Below, piece by piece: positions 16,370-23,175 of a stretch of DNA of 64,000 nucleotides. Position 1 is the stretch's first letter. The number at the start of each line of letters is the position of its first letter. Source of the stretch: Pseudoteredinibacter isoporae_A (GTDB taxonomy: Bacteria > Pseudomonadota > Gammaproteobacteria > Pseudomonadales > Cellvibrionaceae); contig NZ_BAABWJ010000004.1 in the NCBI RefSeq assembly GCF_040372805.1, positions 1 to 64,000 on the forward strand. The letters run 5' to 3'. A program made the position numbers and the translations under genes. The notes under the pieces were generated by a model, which did no database searches, was not told where the DNA came from, and worked only from the letters and a program-made list of their open reading frames with translations.

Positions 16370-16752
16370 ACTTCGCCCCGCTTTTTACCGGCAAGGTAGT
16401 CTTTCATTATGGCAACGCATCGTTCGGCACTCAGCCCCTTGTAAGCGCCGTAATACATCAAGCCAACAACCAAAACCAATTCAATTGTTTCTTTGGGAAT
16501 TTTGGCGGTAGCAGGCCTAGGGATTTCAGACACTGGGAGCGAATCGCCCCTTAATTCATTCAGCTCTGCAACAAGCTCATGATTTCGACACAGGTACTGT
16601 TCTCGCTGTTCACGAGCAATATATAATTCCTCGCTCATTTCCTCACGAGCTTTGGCATTCAATTTCCAGAGAAAAAAACAGGCAATGCCCATTACGATAT
16701 AGGTTGAAAAAACCAGAAAAGCGACGCCAAGCAAAATGTATGAATCGCTCAT
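16366..16752 (-). CDS. Phage membrane protein with cytoplasmic coiled coil
   Basis: The start at ATG 16752 (MSDSYILL, 128 residues) overlaps the upstream stop as ATGA. One N-terminal helix (ILLGVAFLVFSTYIVMGIAC) precedes a coiled-coil-like segment (KLNAKAREEMSEELYIAREQ) and a second hydrophobic patch near the end (ELVLVVGLMYYGAYKG). It is coupled to the replication initiator; a role in anchoring replication at the membrane is possible but only inferred. Confidence 0.6.
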   Translation of the reverse strand: MSDSYILLGVAFLVFSTYIVMGIACFFLWKLNAKAREEMSEELYIAREQREQYLCRNHELVAELNELRGDSLPVSEIPRPATAKIPKETIELVLVVGLMYYGAYKGLSAERCVAIMKDYLAGKKRGEV

Positions 16753-17003
16753 TGCACCACCTCGCACTTTGGAGCCGGAGCCGAAAGTTCATGCGCCACC
16801 GCTCGCCATTCTTTCGCCCAGTACTGATAGATATCAGACATTGCACGGCAATCGCTTTGCATAAAGCGTAGAGATAATTTTAGACAACGGCTAATTTCAC
16901 CCACCGCATATTCATGTGCCTGCTTCTCATCATTGCCAACGCTCGACATGGCAATGACGATAAAGTCTATTTTGAAATCACCCTCTTTAAACTCAATACT
17001 CAT
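16749..17003 (-). CDS. Small phage early protein, unknown
   Basis: An 84-residue soluble product (EFKEGDFKIDFIVIAMSSVG, ...YQYWAKEWRAVAHEL). ATGA overlaps at both ends place it in the early translationally coupled chain. No recognised domain. Confidence 0.6.
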   Translation of the reverse strand: MSIEFKEGDFKIDFIVIAMSSVGNDEKQAHEYAVGEISRCLKLSLRFMQSDCRAMSDIYQYWAKEWRAVAHELSAPAPKCEVVQ

Positions 17004-17272
17004 GCCGCCACCTCGTATCGCAATTGCTCGATACGATCCAGCAAGCCATGAATCGGCAAGCCCTGACCTTGACAGAATCTCAGCAGCTCATTTTCATTTT
17101 TAAAATGCACATCCAAGCTATCACCAAATTCGACACCAACAACGATTCTGCTTTTATCACCCTTTAAAAATAAAAATGGCTCGCACTTTTTGGTATCAAC
17201 TCTTACAGATATAAACTTCACGCCCATATCGCTACTTAGAATGCTCAACCTTCCATCACTTAGATTAATCAT
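17000..17272 (-). CDS. Small phage early protein, unknown
   Basis: A 90-residue product with a beta-rich start (GRLSILSSDMGVKFISVRVD) and helical end (LLRFCQGQGLPIHGLLDRI). It overlaps both neighbours by 4 bases. No family recognised; early regulatory or replication accessory role possible. Confidence 0.6.
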   Translation of the reverse strand: MINLSDGRLSILSSDMGVKFISVRVDTKKCEPFLFLKGDKSRIVVGVEFGDSLDVHFKNENELLRFCQGQGLPIHGLLDRIEQLRYEVAA

Positions 17273-17676
17273 GCTGCACCCCTCTTATCTTCTTCACCAG
17301 CGATAAAGCCCGACTTCATATGCTCAACAGCAAACGGCACACAACATGCCTCAAAAGCCTCTTTGGTTTGCGCGTAGATCAGACGGAAAAGTTTCTCGTG
17401 AGACTCGTATGGCAGCGCCTCGTATCGGTCGCAGTAAGCCTGCAAACTTTCCTTTTTGAATTCATTGGGCCAACGCATTACCGCATCGCGCAAATAGAGC
17501 TTTTTTAGATCAACGCTCATTGAAAGCCACATTTCTTTGCGACCGTCGATGCTGGAATTGGCATGTAATCGCGGAAGGAGTTGACGCGCGAGAGCGTCAG
17601 TTTTTTGGATTATGGTCGAGTCTGCCCGTGACAGTAGTTTTTGAGCAGACTGAAAAAACATGTAACAAAGTTCCAT
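17269..17676 (-). CDS. First gene of the phage operon, unknown
   Basis: A 135-residue, mainly helical product (IQKTDALARQLLPRLHANSS, DLKKLYLRDAVMRWPNEFKK) with a Cys pair EACCVPF near the C terminus. The ATG at 17676 lacks a strong Shine-Dalgarno, as expected for a short-leader first gene; an alternative ATG lies five codons in. It faces the HTH repressor across the palindrome-rich region 17699-17832, so it is the first product after induction. Function unknown. Confidence 0.6.
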   Translation of the reverse strand: MELCYMFFQSAQKLLSRADSTIIQKTDALARQLLPRLHANSSIDGRKEMWLSMSVDLKKLYLRDAVMRWPNEFKKESLQAYCDRYEALPYESHEKLFRLIYAQTKEAFEACCVPFAVEHMKSGFIAGEEDKRGAA

Positions 17677-17698
17677 GGCTTTACGTCCTATTCAGTGA

Positions 17699-17832
17699 GT
17701 GTTATCGGCTGACGTTCGATAACACCCCCTCCCCTGAGAACCACGCCCTGCGATTAGGGGAGGCGGCGACTGAACTGTCAGCGAGGACAATACTAGTCAC
17801 CACCCGGTTATGCTACAACCCCCTGGTGACTA
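17699..17832. promoter_or_regulatory. Divergent control region with three perfect inverted repeats
   Basis: Between the repressor and the lytic operon lie three perfect inverted pairs: GTGTTATCG/CGATAACAC (17699-17707, 17717-17725), CCTCCCCT/AGGGGAGG (17728-17735, 17756-17763) and TAGTCACCA/TGGTGACTA (17794-17802, 17824-17832). The first and third are good repressor-operator candidates, each near one of the two divergent starts. The middle G/C-rich hairpin could be a structural or origin element. Confidence 0.65.
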
Positions 17833-17884
17833 TATGGATTTGCTTAAAAACGGAATTTAGGGCATTTTTAGAAGGAATTGATCT

Positions 17885-18226
17885 ATGAACTGCGCCCACC
17901 TAATGATCACCACACTATCTATTGTTGAACGCCTAAAAGACTGGAAAGGCTGGAGCTACTATCGCACCGCCAAAGAGCTGGAAGTCAGCCAAACCACCAT
18001 GACCAACTGGCGAAAACATGGCCGCACGATGAGCGATGACACCGCTATCAAAGCCGCAGAGCTACTGGGTTTAGACCCAGCCTTTATCATTGCGAATATT
18101 CACGCAGAACGCGCGCAAAGTGAGTTTGAGAAACGCCAACTTGAGAGGTTGGTTGAAATGGCAGCGGCCGCTGTTGGGCCTGAAAAATCGACACTTCCAG
18201 CGGGTTCGCCGGTTATAAAGAAGTAA
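17885..18226 (+). CDS. Phage repressor-like HTH protein (DUF3693-like)
   Basis: The 113-residue product has an N-terminal helix-turn-helix: TIVERL-type first helix (read SIVERLKDWKGWSYYRTAKE), then LEVSQTTMTNWRKHG, followed by DDTAIKAAELLGLDPAFII, a pattern I associate with the DUF3693 phage-regulator family. The C-terminal half is helical and ends in a flexible tail. AAGGA lies 8 bases before the ATG at 17885. It is divergent from the lytic operon and is the only gene on that strand at this end, so a CI-like repressor that keeps the prophage silent is the natural reading. Confidence 0.78.
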   Translation: MNCAHLMITTLSIVERLKDWKGWSYYRTAKELEVSQTTMTNWRKHGRTMSDDTAIKAAELLGLDPAFIIANIHAERAQSEFEKRQLERLVEMAAAAVGPEKSTLPAGSPVIKK

Positions 18227-18316
18227 TACGGCCTGCTCGAGCAAAAACGCCAATTTGGCTATCCCCCCCATTTCGCTACAAGCCCCGCCCTGCAAGGGCT
18301 ACAGCCATTTACCCAT

Positions 18317-18344
18317 AATTGCCGTTATATACATTATGCGCGCT
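18317..18344 (-). other. dif-like Xer recombination site A
   Basis: On the minus strand the 11-base XerC-type arm is AGCGCGCATAA, the 6-base spacer TGTATA, and the XerD-type arm TAACGGCAATT. The XerC arm and spacer match the gammaproteobacterial dif consensus (GGTGCGCATAA, TGTATA) at nearly every position. The XerD arm is diverged, as in phage or hybrid att sites. It lies just outside the repressor gene, a plausible right end of the prophage. Confidence 0.6.
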
Positions 18345-18429
18345 TTTTGCGTTTTCCCGATACAACCTTCCAAAAAGATCAATAATCATACTGAAATCAG
18401 CTATTTACGGTCGTTTAAGGCTGAATTTT

Positions 18430-18713
18430 CTCCCGTGGGAGACTTTGTACCGGTGATAGGTGATACTAAACCGGTACCGCCCGATCGCCCCAGCCTCTGG
18501 CTGACGCCAAAGGGCTGAGAGGAACAGGCGAAATGCTTCACTTATTGTCCGCTGGCGGACAAGCCTGCCTTTCATATCACAAATTTAGAATTCGAACCTG
18601 TGGGGATCAAAGCAAAGTGTCAGCCCGGCTGACAAGCTAAAAAACGATAATTTAACCAGGTTAGGTAAAAATCTAGATTAAATAACAATCAGGTTTTCTC
18701 CGCTGGCGGACAA
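18430..18713. repeat. Array of six short perfect palindromes
   Basis: In 284 bases lie CTCCC-gt-GGGAG (18430-18441), TACCGGT...ACCGGTA (18448-18476), CAGCC-tct-GGCTG (18491-18503), TTGTCCGC-tg-GCGGACAA (18545-18562), TGTCAGC-ccg-GCTGACA (18618-18634) and TCCGC-tg-GCGGA (18699-18710). The fourth and sixth share TCCGCTGGCGGACAA exactly. No ORF explains them. They precede two cargo genes and could be a structured RNA, an operator array or a single-strand origin. Confidence 0.6.
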
Positions 18714-18762
18714 AAACATTAGATTGAAAATACACACATAACAAAGCAAGGAGCCTATAAAA

Positions 18763-19179
18763 GTGAGCAGTGTGATTGTATCGATCAGCAATGCGCTAGA
18801 TCTTGTCAAACGACTAAACGCTATAAGTAAGAATATTGGAGATGCAGAATTTAGCAACGCACTAGCTGATCTAAACATGGAGCTAGCAAAATCAAAGATC
18901 GAGCTAGCAAGCGTAATTGAGGAAAATGCAGGCTTAAAAACAAAAATTACAAAGTTAAAAAAGAAAATTAATAAAATCAAAAAAACGAGTGAAAAAGAAA
19001 ACTTAACATTTAAAGGGTATGCATATTTTACAGAAGATGATGATGGCCCCTTTTGTTCAAATTGCGTCGAAACTAAAAATATGAAAGTTAGGCTTAAAGA
19101 GGCCGCTCAGGGATTTAAAGTGTTTGGTGAAAAATGCTGCCCATCCTGCGATCAATACTATAACGAAGTCAAAGTGTAA
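18763..19179 (+). CDS. Coiled-coil plus zinc-ribbon protein, unknown function
   Basis: GTG start with AAGGAG 9 bases upstream; 138 residues. Residues ~25-90 form a lysine/leucine-rich coiled coil (LNMELAKSKIELASVIEENA, KTKITKLKKKINKIKK). The C-terminal part has two Cys pairs, CSNC and CPSC with an adjacent CC, as in a small zinc ribbon (FCSNCVETKNMKVRL, KCCPSCDQYY). The gene is visibly more A/T-rich than the phage next door. It pairs with the following membrane-anchored gene. No family recognised; nucleic-acid or phage-component sensing is a guess. Confidence 0.65.
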   Translation: MSSVIVSISNALDLVKRLNAISKNIGDAEFSNALADLNMELAKSKIELASVIEENAGLKTKITKLKKKINKIKKTSEKENLTFKGYAYFTEDDDGPFCSNCVETKNMKVRLKEAAQGFKVFGEKCCPSCDQYYNEVKV

Positions 19180-19190
19180 AAGGACGACAT

Positions 19191-19532
19191 ATGACAAGGC
19201 ACACCTATGACGGATCTACGAAACAATATAACAGCATAGTATGCGAAGCATTTGACCCCGAAAGACAAGCTGAATCAATGGATGATTTAAAAAGCTTTCA
19301 AACAGTACTTTGCCAGCATTTCCCTCAACAAAAACATGAAAATGGAACAAGAGAAGCCAACAGAACCGACAGGGAACATTTTGAGCGGTGGAAATGTGCC
19401 CATCAACACATACAAGATTTAATAACATCTAGGGAAAACCGATGCAGGCATACGGTACTGGTTTGTTTATCCTTCCTATCACCAATAGTTTTAACTGTTG
19501 GAATATTATGTAGAGTATTTCTAAACGCATAA
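19191..19532 (+). CDS. Membrane-anchored partner of the coiled-coil/zinc protein, unknown
   Basis: AGGA lies 6 bases before the ATG, 11 bases after the previous stop. The 113-residue product is soluble and His/Cys-containing for ~90 residues (TVLCQHFPQQKHENG, HFERWKCAHQHIQD) and ends with one helix (VLVCLSFLSPIVLTVGILC). The stop lies inside the dif-like site B region. A soluble domain with a C-terminal anchor is a common layout for small effector or exclusion proteins, but nothing identifies it. Confidence 0.6.
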   Translation: MTRHTYDGSTKQYNSIVCEAFDPERQAESMDDLKSFQTVLCQHFPQQKHENGTREANRTDREHFERWKCAHQHIQDLITSRENRCRHTVLVCLSFLSPIVLTVGILCRVFLNA

Positions 19533-19651
19533 ATTCGCATAACAGAGTTTATGTGTAAATTCGCAAATGACGGAATATTATACTGCCATTTGCGAATTCA
19601 GCAGAGCGTGCCCACGGGTAACATAAACTCTATGTCTACATTATGCGCACT
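19532..19651. other. Inverted dif-like sites B and C in a large nested hairpin (attP-like)
   Basis: Site B (19532-19559, +) has XerC-type arm AATTCGCATAA, spacer CAGAGT and XerD-type arm TTATGTGTAAA. Site C (19624-19651, -) has XerC-type arm AGTGCGCATAA, spacer TGTAGA and a poor XerD arm. They point at each other and are tied by three nested perfect inverted repeats: CGCATAA/TTATGCG (19536-19542, 19641-19647), AGAGTTTATG/CATAAACTCT (19544-19553, 19622-19631) and AATTCGCAAATG/CATTTGCGAATT (19558-19569, 19587-19598). A folded single strand would present paired Xer arms, the architecture known for the CTXphi attP hairpin. Confidence 0.6.
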
Positions 19652-19677
19652 TTGTGAGGTCAGCGGCAAAAAGAGGG

Positions 19678-19773
19678 ATGTGGATCATCGACTTTGAAGC
19701 CAGTGGCCTATCTAAACAGAGCTATCCCATAGAGGTTGGCCTCATGAATGTATCAGATGAGTACCAAGCTTAA
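19678..19773 (+). pseudogene. N-terminal stub of a DEDD-type 3'-5' exonuclease
   Basis: Translated by hand: 31 residues beginning MWIIDFEASGLSKQSYPIEV and ending at TAA 19771. DFEASGLS...YPIEVG is the ExoI motif (DxE) of DnaQ/RNase T-like exonucleases. The rest of the gene is missing; sequence of an integrase begins within the last codons. A chromosomal gene cut by recombination 27 bases beyond dif-like site C is the simplest reading. Confidence 0.6.
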
Positions 19774-20368
19774 CCCTTCTGGTACCGAGTTCAAATTGTT
19801 GGAAGTGATGAGTCTACCTGCAGCCTATACCAAAGGTGCAGATGCAATGAAGCGCTCCAAAAGTCACTACCAACGAAAAACAATCAGCTTCGATATTGAG
19901 AGCTTTGACAAAGTTGTTCGGCAAATTGAAGTCTTAGATAAATCTGGCGCAGACGTAAACCCAGAAAATTTCTACCCACCAGTTAAACAGCATAAAGGGA
20001 AATCACGGGATCTCCCCATGGTTGATCAGAATCTACGTGGCGCTCTGGTTCATTATTTAAACATGCGACTCGGTAAAGAGGAGAAGCTAAAACCCTCCTC
20101 CCCTCTTTTTATTACTCAGAAAGGCGGTCCCTACTCTCCCAATACACTGCAAGAGCACATGGATTTGATGCTTCGTGACTGGGCTGGCATTGAGAAAGCC
20201 CGTTCGCGCAGTGGCCGACGTTCGCTAATTACGAATGTTATTCACAAGCAGAAGAAATCAGTCAAAATAGCCCAAAAAATTGCAGGGCATGTCAACCCTT
20301 CAACCACTTTGATCTATGAAGAGCCTCCTGAGGAAGTTTTGGAGGATGCTCTGAAGAGCATTAAATAG
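19748..20368 (+). pseudogene. Tyrosine recombinase (integrase) C-terminal remnant
   Basis: The 206-residue ORF matches only the C-terminal half of phage integrases: a basic beta hairpin (KQHKGKSRDLPMVDQNLRGA), SPLFITQKGGPYSPNTLQEH, the box-II region RSRSGRRSL (the usual first His of HxxR is Arg here), IAGHVNPST and the nucleophile-type TTLIYEEP. The first catalytic Arg box and arm-binding domain are absent, and the start overlaps the exonuclease stub. It is probably inactive. It marks an older integration event at this spot. Confidence 0.6.
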
Positions 20369-20443
20369 TCGTTTTTCGGCCATAAGCGGACATTAGTTAA
20401 GTAAACTGTCCCACGAATACGGAATACGCATGTTGCACCGCCA

Positions 20444-22681
20444 CTAGCTTCTCCTTAGTTTTATCTTAGCAGCCTGAATCACATCCTCATCAAATAACGA
20501 CGACCAAGGACTCTCAAGAACAACTGACTCGACACTCAGGTCAAGACGCCCCTCCAATGCTAGCTTAGTGAAACCCTCAGATACTTTTGGATCCAAAACT
20601 AATTGAGATACCGCTCGAATTGCCCCATGCTCCTCAAGCATCCGGATAAAATATGTAGGCGTATAGTTAAGCTCTTCTTTACAACGAACAACTAGCTCTT
20701 CAAGATACGAATTTAAGTCCGACTCTGTAACCTGTGGTTCCTCATACCAACTTCTTGGAACAAGCGCATCCTCACCACGCCATTTTTTATCCCGAATGGC
20801 TTGTTGATACCAAGGCTCATCTATATCTGCGTGATCAGTTATGATCACTTGAAGTTCGGGAGACATTTCTTCGACAATTTTAAAAATCCATTCGAACAAC
20901 TTTTTAACAGCAATTCTGTCTTCATCCTTGTCAATTTCCGAAAGATCACCGGACTCAGATTTATCAGCGGGAAAGTAGACCTGGGAAGGCTGATCAAAGA
21001 AAATAAAGCGTCCAACTGGACGAGCGCGTTCTATAAACCACTTTGCCAATGCGAGGTACGTAACAACATGATAACCCATCCAGTTTTCACCACTTCCCAT
21101 TTTATCAAGCGTGACACGCCCATCCGGGGTATCAGCAACAACGGTTAATTTTGAAGCATCTAAACGGATTCGATGATTGCTGTATCCAAGACCAAGCTCC
21201 TGCGACCAAACGGTCATGTCTTCTGAAATACAATTAAGCTGAGCCTCCAGCTTTTCTCTTAGAGCTTCCGGATCGAGTTTTTCTGAAAGGACCGACATCT
21301 CCTCTTCTAACAATGCCAACTGCGCTTCTAAATTTTCGTTGTCATCGGCCCAATCTACACTTTCTAAGTACAAGCTGCATTTCCCAGCCAACTTGGCTCT
21401 CAGAGTGTTCAAGTCATCACGCTGCTCATCGTCGCTTTCTTGCGATCTAATCTTACCGATAGATTGTTTAATGAGTTTAAGCTGATTATTAAGCTCGCTC
21501 TGCTCCTGTAACAACTGATTGACATAGCCACTAATACGAGGCTTGGTACGCCCAACACCCTGCAACTTTCCTGAAAGATCTGCTAACGATGACTTAATTA
21601 TTTCCTGGAATTTTGAAGTCCCTTCATGCTGACTCTCACATACAGGACAGACGTCGGGCACAGCTTCAAACTTCTTAAATAACCCAACTGACTGGAGCCT
21701 GTAAACCTGATCGTTTACAGCCTGTTCAAAGCCAGATTCCGAGGAGGTATAGTCTTGGGCTTCCCTGAGCCTTAACTTCAACGCCCGTTTTTGGCTCTGG
21801 AGCCGTCGATTCTCTGCCTCCAAGGCAATAAGTGGATCCTGCTCATCGCTCACATCAGCATCGAATGACGGCGACCAACGCGAAATCAGCTCAAGCTGGT
21901 CCAATAAAACCTCATCTTTCGGAATCAGATTCTCCGAGATGTACAACCCCAGCTCTGCCGCCTCTGATAACAGTGAATAGCCTTTTTGAAGTCCATCCCC
22001 CTTTAAAGATTCAATTTCCTTTATTTGCTTTACTAGACGCATCCGATCTTGTTTTAACGATCGCAACCTTTCCATTTCGGAGAGTCTGTCGTCTTCGGCG
22101 GCACCTATAAAATATGGCAAGGTATCCTTTATATTCTGCGGGACTCTATCCCTTGCCTGTTGATGAAAGAGGATTTCATTATTGGCAATCTCAGTCTGAC
22201 TTTGGAATAGATAATATCTGGAATGGCGAAACCCGATGGTAACCGGATGCCGGGTTTGTCCTTCCGGAACTTCCGTAACATGCTCTGGAACACCAACCTT
22301 TTGGGTTAAAAATGACACAACACTATCAATATTGGTGGAACTCGTTAATTCCGATTTGCTCGGCAAGGAAATTTCTTTTTCAACGAGCATATAGCAGGCT
22401 GAAGTTGCTTTTAAGCCAGGCATTGGGGCTGCCCGCGCTATGAATACCTGGCAGTCAGGGAATTGCAATAAAATGGCATACCAATCTACAGTCTGTCGAA
22501 TATGGCCAGCCGCCACCATGCACTCACTGGCACCCAAACAGTATTCCACAATGTGGATTAGCGAGGTTTTTCCTCGCTGCGAAGCTCCTGTAATGATATT
22601 TACTGAACCAGGCTTAAACGTAACATCTCGTCGCTGACCATTTTTTCCATACAATGAAACAGCTAATATCTGCATAGTCAC
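20444..22681 (-). CDS. SMC-like ABC ATPase of an ABC-3C system (DUF3732-like)
   Basis: The 745-residue protein begins with a RecF/SMC-type head: VNIITGASQRGKTSLIHIVE contains a Walker A variant GASQRGKTS (~residues 32-40). Two coiled-coil arms (~200-245 and 270-460) flank a zinc hook-like CPVC (VPDVCPVCESQHEG, ~345). A signature-like KMGSGENWMGYH (~525) and a Walker B region GRFIFFDQPSQVYFP (~560) complete the ATPase. FFDQPS with Gln after Asp is typical of DUF3732 proteins. It ends the three-gene chain, overlapping the middle gene as ATGA. These ATPases are the motor/sensor of ABC three-component conflict systems. The trigger is unknown. Confidence 0.8.
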   Translation of the reverse strand: MTMQILAVSLYGKNGQRRDVTFKPGSVNIITGASQRGKTSLIHIVEYCLGASECMVAAGHIRQTVDWYAILLQFPDCQVFIARAAPMPGLKATSACYMLVEKEISLPSKSELTSSTNIDSVVSFLTQKVGVPEHVTEVPEGQTRHPVTIGFRHSRYYLFQSQTEIANNEILFHQQARDRVPQNIKDTLPYFIGAAEDDRLSEMERLRSLKQDRMRLVKQIKEIESLKGDGLQKGYSLLSEAAELGLYISENLIPKDEVLLDQLELISRWSPSFDADVSDEQDPLIALEAENRRLQSQKRALKLRLREAQDYTSSESGFEQAVNDQVYRLQSVGLFKKFEAVPDVCPVCESQHEGTSKFQEIIKSSLADLSGKLQGVGRTKPRISGYVNQLLQEQSELNNQLKLIKQSIGKIRSQESDDEQRDDLNTLRAKLAGKCSLYLESVDWADDNENLEAQLALLEEEMSVLSEKLDPEALREKLEAQLNCISEDMTVWSQELGLGYSNHRIRLDASKLTVVADTPDGRVTLDKMGSGENWMGYHVVTYLALAKWFIERARPVGRFIFFDQPSQVYFPADKSESGDLSEIDKDEDRIAVKKLFEWIFKIVEEMSPELQVIITDHADIDEPWYQQAIRDKKWRGEDALVPRSWYEEPQVTESDLNSYLEELVVRCKEELNYTPTYFIRMLEEHGAIRAVSQLVLDPKVSEGFTKLALEGRLDLSVESVVLESPWSSLFDEDVIQAAKIKLRRS

Positions 22682-23175
22682 GGCATTACTCCCAAATGCG
22701 TATAGATCCCCTCAGCTGAGGGAGATTGGCCAAACCATCGACCTAAAAATCCAGCACTTAAAAATGCCTTCTTAAATGCTTCGTTCTTATTAACCATCGC
22801 TGGTAATTTTGGCATAGCTTCGTTATTAATCAGAAAGAAGCCATTTTCCGATAAGGAAATAGCTTTCTGTTCAAGTAGAAATACCATTGCCATGTTAACC
22901 ACATCAATATATGCACTAACTGAATTAGCAAATCCAACTAAGTACCCTTCACAGTCCGAAGCCCAACCAGCGAGTGGCGTCGATACAGAGGCAGGCAATA
23001 CAGAGGAGTAGCGACCACATAATGCAAGCGGTGCAATTAAATAAAGAAGCGAACAATGAAGTCCTTGCTGGTTTTTTTCTGAACATTCCCGAATCGCCTG
23101 ATACAAGACGACCCCAACGTAGGCGGGGTTATAAAGATTGGCCTCTTCTTTGGAGAGTTCTGACTCAATGATCAT
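22678..23175 (-). CDS. ABC-3C middle component
   Basis: The 165-residue helical protein (YNPAYVGVVLYQAIRECSEK, LLYLIAPLALCGRYSSVLP, ...AFLSAGFLGRWFGQSPSAE) has the size and composition of the small middle components that link ATPase and effector in ABC-3C loci. Its stop overlaps the ATPase start (ATGA) and its start shares one base with the stop of the gene before it. No catalytic residues are evident; it is probably a structural adaptor. Confidence 0.72.
   Translation of the reverse strand: MIIESELSKEEANLYNPAYVGVVLYQAIRECSEKNQQGLHCSLLYLIAPLALCGRYSSVLPASVSTPLAGWASDCEGYLVGFANSVSAYIDVVNMAMVFLLEQKAISLSENGFFLINNEAMPKLPAMVNKNEAFKKAFLSAGFLGRWFGQSPSAEGIYTHLGVMP

Noticed and set aside
18255..18518. 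87-codon plus ORF across dif-like site A
   Set aside because: No Shine-Dalgarno, non-coding composition, and it crosses the palindrome array.
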